In this document: one piece after another, positions 10,202 to 20,965 of the stretch
How positions within the stretch are numbered: the first letter of the stretch is position 1
How the letters are laid out: every line of letters begins with the position of its first letter
The notes under the pieces: model-generated
What the model was told of the DNA's origin: nothing
Databases searched by the model: none
Seen by the model: the letters and a program-made list of their open reading frames with translations, nothing else
Assembly (NCBI GenBank): GCA_001953115.1
Contig: LSSL01007441.1
Coordinates: 1-24,279, forward strand
From: Smittium mucronatum
Lineage: Eukaryota > Kickxellomycota > Harpellomycetes > Harpellales > Legeriomycetaceae
Direction: 5' to 3'
DNA length: 24,279 bases
Made by a program: the position numbers and the translations under genes

Positions 10202-11438
10202 GATTCAAAAAATAATTGATACGCCATTTTTTTTAATTAAATAAAAATATTGTGTTCTTTTTTTCGAATAAATGCAACAATTTCCTCCCAACTCCAAAAA
10301 ATTTTACATATATTACTCGAACTAAATTTATTTTTATTTAAAATGGATATTTCAACTGCCTATTTAATTATCCAAAAAATCTCTATTTAATTCGGTTATG
10401 TTTTTTCTAATTTAAATTTGTTTATTTATGCTGTATGTAATCAATTTTGTCAATTTATTTATCTTTGATCACCTATTACTTTGTATTTTTTTAGTCGCTA
10501 TCCTGACTTCATACATTGAACTTTTAGGTATTTATTTATGAGAGATTCCTTTCAACTTGAATATTAAAAATTAATATAATGCAAAAGAAAATTAGGTGTG
10601 ATATATTATAGGATAATTTGCAAAAATTATCAGGGTAATAAAAATATTTGCAATATTGATCAGATAATCAAAATACTATTAATTATAGCATAAAAAATTG
10701 CCTTATGTTTTTTTAGAAAAATAAAATAGACTTTTCTAAACTGTAAAAAAAAGGTTGGTTTTATAAAACAATGAGATCAAAATCTGAAGTATTTTTACTG
10801 TGGTAGGCTGATTTAGATTTTGGTTTTTGTTGATTTATTTTGACACCTCTGATTTGTGTTAATCGCTATTTTTAAGTCCTAAAAGCAAATTAAGAAAAAT
10901 AAAAAGTTTAACCTTGTTCATTTCTGGCTTTTAGATGATAAAAAATGTCGATTATAGTAAAGATAAGAGACTAGATTGTGTCTTTATCCCAAATCTCAGC
11001 TGCCCCAAAGTTATTTTCACAGGGATTTACAGCTGTTTTGATAAAGAAAAAAAAAACGATTCAATAAATTTTTTGAAGAAATAAAAGTGTATTTTCATTT
11101 ATTTTTAACTAAAATATTTTAAATGGTGTAAACTTCTATAATATTTAACTTTTTGAAATTAAATCGCGGTTTTTTGAGATCCAGATTTCAGGCTGAGGTT
11201 AAGAAAGCTGAATTTCTCACACCAAGATGAAAAATTTGACATTCGCTTCACTAGCACTAAGTTTATACAAATAGGTCTTTTTGAATAAAACTGGAATAAA
11301 TTTTACTGTTCCCATTGAAAATAATTTTTTCGAGGTATGGGGTTATTTTAAAAACTGTGAGTTTCCTATATTAAATATAAACCTAAAATTTAGTTAAATT
11401 ATTGTTATTAATACTTAGAAAAAACCGATCAGTAAATT
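10202..11438 (+). repeat. Inverted repeat 2, left arm
   Basis: Aligned by eye to the reverse complement of 13521-14758, it differs at 10208, 10382, 10442, 10587 and 10928, plus one base in the A-run near 10375. That is five substitutions and one indel in 1,237 bases. The inner 510 bases (10929-11438) show no difference at all. Moderately G+C-rich patches at 10840-11080 and 11160-11340 stand out from the surrounding A+T background. Confidence 0.97.
10935..11084 (+). CDS. 49-codon open frame in the left arm of element 2 (hypothetical)
   Basis: ATG at 10935 directly follows an in-frame TAG, and TAA closes at 11082-11084. The product is a small, basic and Cys-containing peptide beginning MIKNVDYSKDKRLDCVFIP. 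It contains three Cys and ends in a Lys-rich tail, with no membrane segment. It lies in a patch of raised G+C and is duplicated without any change in the right arm. That identity comes from the identity of the whole arm, so it is not independent evidence of coding. The two other plus-strand frames here also look coding-like. One of them includes SLSQISAAPKLFSQGFTAVL. The real frame, if any, is therefore uncertain. No family recognised. Confidence 0.3.
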   Translation: MIKNVDYSKDKRLDCVFIPNLSCPKVIFTGIYSCFDKEKKNDSINFLKK

Positions 11439-11645
11439 TAAAACATTTTTTAAAATAAATATTGTGATTTCATATCAAAAAATTTCGAAAATAAATTTTT
11501 TAAAAATAAAGAGAAATAAGTTGGGTTTCTTGTTAATCAATAAATTGATAATTTTATTGAATATAAATTGGTATATAGTTTGATGATAGAATTTACGCAA
11601 AATATTATCTATAAGATTGTGATTATAATTATAATCTCTGTTTAG

Positions 11646-12168
11646 ATATTGATAGCTTTTTCTATTTTTCTTGCTTTAAAAATCTTACGTATTACCTTAA
11701 AGGGCCTAGACTACTGTGAAATCAATCTAATGGTTGAAATTTTTTTGATAGAAAGCTACCCAAAATCAGTTCCCAAAGACATTAAAAATTTTACTTAGAA
11801 AATTACAAATCTAAATAAATATCTCTATGGCACATCGTGGAATGTACCAAAATAAAACCGATTCAATTAAAGTTCAGGAAAACGAATTTAGAAAAAAAAT
11901 AAAAGAGTTTAATGTTGGTACGAATTATAAATTCAAAACCCAAGAGGGAGGATTTTATACTTAAACTTTTTTCCCTAATCAATGCTATATATACGTCAAA
12001 AATTCAACGCCTGTAATTTAATTGGATTGCTGTATATAGGTTCCAGATACATGAAGTTTAATAATAACTTCATCTATTTCAGGTGGTGATATCATTCTGA
12101 AAATATATTTATGGGTTTATAATTCTGAAAACGCGAATCATGAAGAAAAAAAAAATAACAGAATTTAA
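11646..12168 (+). pseudogene. Interrupted coding-like frame in the core of element 2
   Basis: A 50-codon frame at 11646-11795 (including ITLKGLDYCEINLMVEIFLI) ends at TAG. A second frame starts at ATG 11827, runs 45 codons to TAA 11962-11964 (MAHRGMYQNKTDSIKVQENE, then FRKKIKEFNVGTNYK). It continues in the same frame through further stops to 12168, including SLIITSSISGGDIILKIYLW. Raised G+C in 11700-11960 supports a coding origin. Stops of all three types (TAA, TAG, TGA) occur, so neither readthrough nor a simple code change rescues it. I recognise no domain. It may be the remains of the element's own gene. Confidence 0.3.
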
Positions 12169-12445
12169 AATAAATAAGGATTATATTTCTAAATATTAAA
12201 TTTTTTTAACAAGTAATTATGGATTAAAAGGTACAGAGATAAGCATTATCAGAAATATAACCACTTTAAAATTTTTTTAAGAGTTTATTTCATTTAAATA
12301 TTAACATAATAGATAAATTTGTTAAGAAGATAAACAATGAAATATAGCCAGTCGATATAAATCTCGAAAAAAAAAAGAAAAATATAAGGTTATTGGAAAT
12401 AGATATTTACAACTACTTGAAAAATAAAAAAATTTATAAAATGGT

Positions 12446-12664
12446 CTACATCTTATTTTCTTGTACCCAGATATGATTATTTTCACCTAATAATTTGGAG
12501 TCAATAGGCAACCGGATTTTGATATTGATGTCAGTGTCTTTTTTTGATTCATTATGCGGATTTTTGTCAAAAATAAGTGAAAAAATGTACTTTAGATATA
12601 AAGAAACTTTAGATAGACGATGAAATATTTCTAAAAAATCTAAATAAACATTACAAAAATACAT
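12446..12664 (-). CDS. Hypothetical 72-codon frame in the core of element 2
   Basis: ATG at 12664-12662, TAG at 12448-12446. The N-terminal third is hydrophobic (MYFCNVYLDFLEIFHRLSKV...). The C-terminal half is polar and mixed-charge, with KIRLPIDSKLLGENNHIWVQ near the end. Codons for the second half sit in a patch of higher G+C (12460-12570). Upstream, another short open stretch (near 12780-12730, YLHRKILFIQNPQ) lies on the same strand in a broken frame, suggesting a decayed longer gene. The plus strand of the same patch also gives coding-like pieces, so strand assignment is tentative. The length is within chance. Confidence 0.25.
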   Translation of the reverse strand: MYFCNVYLDFLEIFHRLSKVSLYLKYIFSLIFDKNPHNESKKDTDINIKIRLPIDSKLLGENNHIWVQENKM

Positions 12665-13520
12665 GTTATTAGGGAGCTATGAGATATTAAGAAATTTCTG
12701 GGACAATTTATTAAGTGTATATAAATCAAAAATTAGATAGATATTTGTGGGTTTTGAATAAATAAAATTTTCCTGTGAAGATATTGAGGATCAAAAAATC
12801 TCACTTTTACACTTTTTTATAGTTTTAACTTTCTTAAAATTAAATAATGAATATTAAATTAGCTTTATTCACTATAAAATACTTAATTAATAAATAAGAG
12901 AAAAATTTAAGCCTTTTAGACAACATCGTGATATAATATCTTAAAAATACATTGCCCCTACTAGTGAAGAAGCTCCTTGGAAGTCCAAAAACAATAAAAC
13001 TTATTTTTTGTGGGGCTGAAAGCGATTCAAGAGTAATATTCGGGAATTAAAAAAATTCATTCAAAAATAAAAAGTTATGAAAAAAATCCTTTTGTAATAA
13101 TATTAATTTATATATTTCATTTTAGCCCGAAATTTCAACTACATAGTAGGTTTATTTTTGAAAATTATTTTTTTTACAAATTAATAAATTTAAAAAGAAA
13201 GCTAAAAATAAATTGATATTTTTTTATTGATAAGTTTTATAAAAAATATCAAATTAAAGAAAACTAAATTTTTAAAAAAAATTAATATGAAGCCTATAAA
13301 TCCCAAAAATTTATAATTAGTAGGCTGATATCTTAGTTTTTAAGCCAAATTTTAGAATTTATCTAAATAAGAAAAATATTTAGAAATAATTCTTATTCTA
13401 TTAAAAAATTTTATAAGCATAGTTGTATATTTTAAATAACAAGAATAATAAAATAAGATACAACTAATCGCGCTCATATCTTTTTTATAAAAAATTTACC
13501 CTTAAAATGAAATCGCTTTC

Positions 13521-14758
13521 AATTTACTGATCGGTTTTTTCTAAGTATTAATAACAATAATTTAACTAAATTTTAGGTTTATATTTAATATAGGAAACTC
13601 ACAGTTTTTAAAATAACCCCATACCTCGAAAAAATTATTTTCAATGGGAACAGTAAAATTTATTCCAGTTTTATTCAAAAAGACCTATTTGTATAAACTT
13701 AGTGCTAGTGAAGCGAATGTCAAATTTTTCATCTTGGTGTGAGAAATTCAGCTTTCTTAACCTCAGCCTGAAATCTGGATCTCAAAAAACCGCGATTTAA
13801 TTTCAAAAAGTTAAATATTATAGAAGTTTACACCATTTAAAATATTTTAGTTAAAAATAAATGAAAATACACTTTTATTTCTTCAAAAAATTTATTGAAT
13901 CGTTTTTTTTTTCTTTATCAAAACAGCTGTAAATCCCTGTGAAAATAACTTTGGGGCAGCTGAGATTTGGGATAAAGACACAATCTAGTCTCTTATCTTT
14001 ACTATAATCGACATTTTTTATCATCTAAAATCCAGAAATGAACAAGGTTAAACTTTTTATTTTTCTTAATTTGCTTTTAGGACTTAAAAATAGCGATTAA
14101 CACAAATCAGAGGTGTCAAAATAAATCAACAAAAACCAAAATCTAAATCAGCCTACCACAGTAAAAATACTTCAGATTTTGATCTCATTGTTTTATAAAA
14201 CCAACCTTTTTTTTACAGTTTAGAAAAGTCTATTTTATTTTTCTAAAAAAACATAAGGCAATTTTTTATGCTATAATTAATAGTATTTTGATTATCTGAT
14301 CAATATTGCAAATATTTTTATTACCCTGATAATTTTTGCAAATTATCCTATAATATATCACACCTAATTTTATTTTGCATTATATTAATTTTTAATATTC
14401 AAGTTGAAAGGAATCTCTCATAAATAAATACCTAAAAGTTCAATGTATGAAGTCAGGATAGCGACTAAAAAAATACAAAGTAATAGGTGATCAAAGATAA
14501 ATAAATTGACAAAATTCATTACATACAGCATAAATAAACAAATTTAAATTAGAAAAAACATAACCGAATTAAATAGTGATTTTTTTGGATAATTAAATAG
14601 GCAGTTGAAATATCCATTTTAAATAAAAATAAATTTAGTTCGAGTAATATATGTAAAATTTTTTGGAGTTGGGAGGAAATTGTTGCATTTATTCGAAAAA
14701 AAGAACACAATATTTTTATTTAATTAAAAAAAATGGCGTATCAATTATTTTCTGAATC
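13521..14758 (-). repeat. Inverted repeat 2, right arm
   Basis: Reverse-complement partner of 10202-11438. The match begins at AATTTACTGATCGG (13521) and ends at TGAATC (14753-14758). Past the inner end, 13501-13520 shows only weak residual similarity to 11439-11458, so the repeat boundary is slightly frayed there. The outer boundary adjoins the G-poor segment starting at about 14770. Confidence 0.97.
13875..14024 (-). CDS. Second copy of the 49-codon open frame, right arm of element 2 (hypothetical)
   Basis: Start codon at 14024-14022 and TAA at 13877-13875. The 150 bases are identical to the reverse complement of 10935-11084. The two copies are convergent, each reading toward the core. If either is transcribed past its end, the transcript would enter the core and then the complementary arm, giving a very long hairpin RNA. 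Whether it is a gene at all remains open for the same reasons as the left copy. Confidence 0.3.
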   Translation of the reverse strand: MIKNVDYSKDKRLDCVFIPNLSCPKVIFTGIYSCFDKEKKNDSINFLKK

Positions 14759-14769
14759 AATAATGATCC

Positions 14770-15310
14770 TTTTAAATAATTTTAATAATGATTTCTTTCA
14801 TATATTTTTTTGCTACCCCCTATTCACTCTATTCTAGCTTATTTATATCTTTCTCTTTTAAACCTTCTCCCATAAATAAATTTTCACTTATATTTAAAGA
14901 CCTCTCTAAATATCTTTACGTATGACCCCCCTCCTTTATTCTTTTGAATTTGACTCTCCCACACTCCCTCTCCAACTTAAGCTCACTATTAGCTTTTTAA
15001 ACCTATATTATTTGTTGCCGCCACAACTGTTTTAAAATCTATAACTAAATCTTTTCTTTATTTTCATCCACTATATTTTTTTCTCACAAGACCTATATTC
15101 TCCAAAATTTGACATTAAGAGCTTAAAAATCACTAGTTTTCTTACACTCTTATAAAAAATCTATACACCCCATATAATCTATAACACTAGAGTTTTATTT
15201 ACCATATCTCATCACTCTTTCCCGATAACCTTGACTATCTTCTCATGGTATATCTTTTTTTTACCCCATTACTAAATATCACACTGAATTTTCTTTATTC
15301 TGTAACGTAG
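14770..15310. other. Strongly strand-asymmetric, G-poor segment
   Basis: Over 14761-15300 I count 127 C and 27 G on the plus strand, a skew of about -0.65. The segment starts at the outer edge of the right arm of element 2. It is pyrimidine-rich with repeated CTCTC/CCCCT-like words but no regular period. A 46-codon frame from ATG 14788 is probably incidental. It ends shortly before the A14 tract at 15347. No gene or known repeat recognised. Confidence 0.75.
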
Positions 15311-15346
15311 ATCTATGAATATGAATGAAAATATTGCGGTGACCAC

Positions 15347-15360
15347 AAAAAAAAAAAAAA
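15347..15360 (+). repeat. A14 homopolymer
   Basis: Fourteen A follow GCGGTGACCAC. Its place just after the G-poor segment invites reading it as a poly(A) tail of a retroposed sequence. No flanking duplication is visible to support that. Confidence 0.9.
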
Positions 15361-17214
15361 TTTCAATCTAAATATTTAATTATCATGTAAAATAAAAATA
15401 ATTCTAACTTACTATTATATATATATTCATTTTCTAACTTTGGGCTTTTAAAATTCTATAAAAAACTGTGTGTATATATATAAAAATATATATATTGAAA
15501 TTCAGCCTTTAATATCCAATAATAAAATAATTACAGGCTCGTTAATAGGTTACAGAAATAAAAATAAGAGCTTTGAAACTAATTAATATTTTTAAATTTT
15601 AAGATTTATGGGTCATTTTTTGTTTTTTGTATTTATAGAATGTTTTTACTTATTTGTTTTGGTTGATTTTGATAATATTTTGTTATTAAAAACTTTCCTT
15701 TAGTTTTTTCTATAAAAATAAATATTTTATTATTTACAATTTTAATTAGAATCATTTAGAACTTTTAAATTTTTTCTAAAAAAATATTTATTATAATTTA
15801 TGATAAAATTATGATTTATAATAAATTTTTAAACAAAATTCTCTGGATAGAAGAGGGTTAAATTTACTCTTTGGTATTTATGATATCCATTTAGTTTTAT
15901 ATAATATTAAACTTATTTAGTTTATTTTTAGATCAGAAAAATACATCATATGTCCCATCAAAAATCCTACTTCTATCTCTGTAGGGCTTAAGGCTTTTTT
16001 TAAAAAAATTATTAGTTTCGAATTAATCATAATTCTTTTCCTCTATACTAAAAGATAAATTTTTATATTAAATGATATTTTTATACTAAAATTTTCTTCT
16101 TATAAAAATTCAAATATCGAAATCATCAACTTTGTAATTTTTAAATTTTCATCACTAATAAAATAATTTATTTTATATATTTCAAGTTTTGTTTAGACTT
16201 TTTTTTTCTAATATTCGTATTCGAATAAATATATAGATTTTTTTCAAGCTTTTAAAAACTATTGTTTTTTATTTAAAGTTAAATTTTTCAAAAAAATTCA
16301 AAATAATTGTCTCAAGTATATTATAAATCATATAGTCCGAGATTTTTATCTTTAGTTTATCTAAATACACTGATATAAAAGCTCTAATATAAATACATAT
16401 ATTTTTATGGATTATTTAAATTTTTAGGAAATATTTGGTAATATATATTAGCCATAGTTACCCAGTTTTTTGTGGAAGAAAATAACTCTGTAATATTTCA
16501 AAGTTAAGAAGATAATTTTACAATAAACATTTAAATAAACATATACATCTTAATCAGAATCAGAATCTTCTGGTGGAAATTATTGAAAATTCTTCTGAAA
16601 AACTTCGGTCAAATATATATATGGGAAAAGATGAATAATTGCTTATTAATAGTACTTATGTTCCTATACTAAGTGACCAGGATAAATAGGCTGAAATAAA
16701 TATATATATAATACCCAGCATCAAAATATAAGCATAGTCAAAAAAATACGTGGCTAAAAATATAACAGTTTGAAAAAAACTCACCCCGCATTCATATAAA
16801 AAAGATTTTAACCCAAAAATATGTTTAGGTTATAATTTTTTTTACTCAATAGCTAATTAATAAGGGCAGAAAATATATAAGCTTACTTGCAGGTATAAAT
16901 TTTAATTTGAAATAGTCAGGAAATTATAATCACCGTTTTTTTACAATAAAATCTTAAATAAAATTCCTGTTTAAATTTGTATTCATTATAGAAAGTATAA
17001 TTTTTTATCTAAGAAACCTTTTGGCCAGCTAATACCAAATTCGATAAGGTCTAAATATAAATTTGGTTAAAACCCAATAAAATTTACAGCTAAATCCAAT
17101 TAAAATTTAAACTTTAATTTTATATTAGTATCCTGAAACTAAAACCAGGATAAAATTACTTGAATAAAAATCTTATAAATTATTTTATTTAAATCTCAAA
17201 ATTTACTTTTCCTA
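15361..17214. other. A+T-rich stretch without a supported gene
   Basis: Nothing recognised over 1.85 kb. Short (TA)n-rich patches occur at about 15416-15426, 15472-15500 and 16614-16622. A small patch at 16556-16612 is slightly less A+T-rich but shows no lasting open frame. Confidence 0.5.
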
Positions 17215-17240
17215 AGTCTCTAGGTCAGTTTTAATATCCA

Positions 17241-17624
17241 TTATTTCCTGTGTTCCCTCTTTCTGTATTCACGTTTCGCCTGTGTTCTGGAATTGGTAAC
17301 ATAAGGGTGATTCTTCAAAAAATCCTCCATTTTTTGAAATAACTCGCGCCTGAATTAGTGGCTCCCCACCTAAGTTGAGTGAAAAAATTCAAGAGAAGCA
17401 TCTTCCAATTTTCATTCTTTTAGAAAAAATCTAATAGATAATGAGCAAAATTCTTCAAGGAATATTCTCTTAGAAGTTAAAAAAAACTTTGATTTTCTAG
17501 TATTTAAAAAAAAAATCGACACTATTGGATATTTAAATAATTTAGTAAATTTTTCATGATCATATATCCTAATATAATTTATATTAACAATCAGATGGTA
17601 TATGTATATATATATATATATAAT
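17241..17624 (-). pseudogene. Coding-like frame with three in-frame stops
   Basis: One minus-strand frame reads from about 17624 to TAA 17243-17241. It is interrupted by TGA, TAG and TAA between about 17425 and 17355. The last open piece (17354-17244, 37 codons) is rich in charged residues: FRRELFQKMEDFLKNHPYV, then a Lys/Arg-rich tail. G+C reaches 38% (69 of 180) over 17221-17400, one of the highest values away from the right edge. An internal ATG at 17330 gives only 29 codons. I recognise no family. The region looks like a dead exon or gene tail, not an active gene. Confidence 0.35.
17605..17622. repeat. (TA)9 microsatellite
   Basis: Nine uninterrupted TA units, with further TAT/GTA steps on the left side. 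Confidence 0.9.
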
Positions 17625-17629
17625 CCTTT

Positions 17630-20436
17630 AGACTGGTATGAAATTTTCCTTACTGAGATTAATTGTTCTTGATACGATATTCTTCAGTGAAAAAAAAGAA
17701 AAAAAACTCACCTTTAATTCATGTCTATTAGTGATTATTTTTAATATTGGGAGACTTTATAGCTGTGATATATATAACTAGAAACATATCCTTTTAAAGA
17801 ACCTTTGTATATACTAAACACTCTCATTGTGGATTAAATATTAAAATATCTATTACCTGATATAATTTATTCATACCAGCCATATTTTGCAAAAAATAAA
17901 GAAAATCAGATTCAGAACTTTATTTGTACATCCCTTCAAAATTGAGACTTTTTTTATTGCATTTTTTACTTTTAGATATTTATATAGTTATAATCTGTAT
18001 TTTTTTAGAATATCACATTCATATATTTTTTTATTCTTGTTTTTAAAATAGAAAAACCAATCAACTTTTATAATTTATATTAATTTTGCTATTAATATTG
18101 TTTTTTTAAAAGATTTTTTAAAAAAATTATATACTTTAAGCATAATTAAATAATTTTATTTAATATAACTTTGCTTTTTTTTGCAGCTTTATAATTATTA
18201 TTCTCTAAATTTAATATAACCTATATTTCTTTCTTATGCGAGATAGATAGTTTTTTTATTTACAGTTTATGGCATATCTAATCAGTTTTTGAATAAGAAT
18301 TTTTTTTCATTAAGATAAAAATATTAACTACGATTATGTTAATTTAGCTTAACTAAAAGCTTTGGCTACGAGAAACCTCGCTTAATTTATTACGAATAAA
18401 AATTTGATATCGAAAATCAGTAAAATTAAGAAATTTTTATGAAATATTTGTCCTTATAGGGGGGGGGTTTTTTTTTTTAAACTAGAGGTTAAATCGGTGA
18501 AATCTAAGATTAAATTAAGTTTAGTTATTCGGTACTGAAACCATAATATCTTCGTTTAAATAGATATTTATAATAGTAAAAAATCATAATTTTTTTTGTG
18601 AAAAAATCAAGAATTTATATAAAAACAACGAAATTAAGCTTCACATCTCACGAAAAACTAAAATTCTTGTATTTTTTTTTGCTTATATGGGATTATTTGG
18701 TTAAAATACTCTTTTTACACATTTTTTCGTCAGTTAATGATAACTTCATATATTATAGTATTATTAAAATTAAATATATAAATAATTAGAAAACTTATCC
18801 ATTTTCAGAAGAAAATTAAAAACTATCTTTATTTTTTCTTATTCTAAGATTTTTCATAATTAATTGCCTATATAATTTCTATGCTACCAAGTTAAATTAT
18901 ACCAATAAAATATAATTATCTCATGTTTATTTTACATTAGTTATAAGAATTCAATTTATTTTTTGAATATGGGTATCTTTTAATTAATATATTATTATTT
19001 TGAAGTATTCTTATTATTTTAAGTCGTAGAGTAATAAACTGATTTCAGTTTAAAAAATCAAAATTTGAATAGTTCGGAAAAATAATTCTAATAGATTAGA
19101 CTTATAAATTTGACTTATAATAGGATTTATCTGGAAATGGATACATTTAATTATTATCAAAGATCATTTTTTGACTTGAATTTTATAGAATAATAATGAA
19201 TTTTATCGTGAGTTCCTGTTACTATGAGTCCTTTTCGGTGTGAATTTATGCATCTGAAAGCTCTTTTGGATGCTATTTTAAACAAGATAAAATATATTAT
19301 TTTCTTATATTCCTTCTAAATTAATAAATACTGATAACGCCTTTTTTATTTTTATCGAATTATAATTCCATATTTTTTTCAAATTTTATAATATATTTGA
19401 TTTTTTCAATTGATTAATCCAAAATTTATCTCTAAATTTTAATGGCTAAAAATTAATAATCAATGTGAAATGATTAATTTTAAAATTTGATATTTAGATA
19501 GATAATATGATCTATGCAAGATAAAATATAATTTTCAATTACAATTAAAACTTTCTTTAATAATAATAAAGTTGAATTATGCGCTCGATTTTGGAATAAT
19601 TTTAAAAACCATTTGAAAATCATTATTAATGATGCAGACCATTTAAAAAATAATTTGAAACTATCAGTGTTTAATATTATTTAACAATAACGATTTTCAA
19701 TTCACATGATAACTCTTCAAATTTGCAAAATCAAATTTTTATATTTCCAAATGATTTGGAATATATTTTGTTGAATGAAAAAAAAAAATAATACTGAAAA
19801 AATTTCATAAATGTTTGGGGTAGTTACTAAAGCCCAAAATCTATTAACTATCTATCTTTATATCCCATTATAAAAAATTCAAATAATAAAAATATTCCAG
19901 TGTACAATAATTACACGATACTATTTCAGAAATTTTATACGTTGTTAATATTTATGAAATAAACCCAGTTAATAGAAAAAATATATCGAATACAAAAGTA
20001 TGAAAAATTATAATATTTAATACCTTAAATTTTGAACTTGATGAGATTTGGTATCCATAGCAAGACTCTTTCGATTTTTAAAGTGCAAAACATTATTAAT
20101 TTTTAAATAAAATTTTATTTTTAAAAAAAAACCCAAAACTTTTACATTATTATAAATCAATATGAATAACAGTATTAATTTTATATTATTTACCATTCCA
20201 AAAAAATACCCTTTATAGTTATTTAATTACCCATTTATTCGATTAAATTAGTAGTACGTGTATATTTTTCCTAGATTAAGTTACCCCTTTTTTGCACTCT
20301 GAAATTCTCATAACTCTTGAAAAAATATTTTTTGTCGCCTTATTGGTTGGCTAACTTAGTCTCTTTTTTGAAAATTTTACATCAAAAATATTTTATTTTT
20401 TCAATTTTTTTTAATCATTCTGGCTTTCTATAATGT
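17630..20436. other. A+T-rich stretch without a supported gene
   Basis: No gene is supported over 2.8 kb. The 63-codon GTG-initiated frame at 18598-18789 is of chance length and made mostly of Ile, Lys, Phe, Leu and Tyr. The notable feature is G9 followed by T11 at 18459-18478. Confidence 0.5.
18459..18478. repeat. G9 followed by T11
   Basis: A pure G run (18459-18467) next to a pure T run (18468-18478) in a region with very little G. Runs like this are unstable in replication and sequencing. Confidence 0.9.
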
Positions 20437-20835
20437 CTAATGCTCACTTATTTCTAGTTGAATTCTTCGTTGGTTGGAATAATTATCCGTTAGTATAAAT
20501 TTATATACTATCAGGTTCAAATACTCACATTTAATGCTATCAATACCTTGCATAGTGGTATGGGAATTTTCATTCTTGAAAATGATAGTTAAATTCGTGT
20601 GATAACTTATACGGATTTTCCTGGAAGATTTTACCCGTGTAGAGATCGCTAAAAATATAGAAATAAATTCTGATAAATCAATATATTCTGAATCACTTCT
20701 CATAGGTGATAGATTAAGTCCATAGACAAACTTAGATAAATGAACGGTTATATAAGCTCTATTATTTTTTTTGGGACTTTCATTAGGTCCCAATCATACC
20801 CCACCCCCTGTAACAAACATGCGTTTGGATTTCAT
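20437..20835 (-). pseudogene. 132-codon frame interrupted by a single TGA (unknown protein)
   Basis: On the minus strand ATG at 20835-20833 opens MKSKRMFVTGGGV, then TGA (20796-20794). The same frame then stays open for 118 more codons to TAG at 20439-20437. That second part is the longest standard-code open frame in the window and exceeds the roughly 90 codons expected as a chance maximum. It includes KNNRAYITVHLSKFVYGLN, SDSEYIDLSEF, and near the end HTTMQGIDSIKCEYLNLIVY. It looks soluble, with balanced charge and no membrane span. The TGA lies next to G-runs (RC of 20799-20810), so a sequencing or replication slip is possible there. No family recognised. It could be a gene with one nonsense mutation, or a fragment. 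Confidence 0.4.
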
Positions 20836-20946
20836 GTCTGGTATTTGAATCTAGAACCTTCTATATTAGGTTTCACACATTAATTAAAAGGCAAAATTTT
20901 CAAATCTATTTTTTATATGAAATAGACACTATTGCCTGACATGATA

Positions 20947-20965
20947 CCCCCCCCCCCAAAAAAAA
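20947..20965. repeat. C11 followed by A8
   Basis: A pure C run (20947-20957) followed by a pure A run (20958-20965), about 110 bases upstream of the interrupted frame at 20437-20835. Confidence 0.9.

Larger units (their letters stand above)
10202..14758. mobile_element. Inverted-repeat element 2 (about 4.6 kb): 1.24-kb arms, 99.5% identical, around a 2.1-kb core
   Basis: Arms at 10202-11438 and 13521-14758 are near-perfect reverse complements and enclose 2,082 bp of unique sequence. The outer termini read GATTCA(A/G)AAAATAATTG in both arms. Outside them the sequences differ immediately, and I find no convincing target-site duplication. The core holds interrupted coding-like frames on both strands, and each arm holds one copy of a 49-codon open frame. 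A dead or non-autonomous transposon with very long terminal inverted repeats fits. So does a genomic palindrome maintained by gene conversion. Confidence 0.55.

Noticed and set aside
10202..14758. Interpreting the palindrome as an amplification or assembly artefact
   Set aside because: The arms carry five substitutions and an indel at separate sites and enclose 2.1 kb of unique sequence. A fold-back chimera of one molecule would give identical arms. Misassembly of two alleles remains possible and is covered in the checks.
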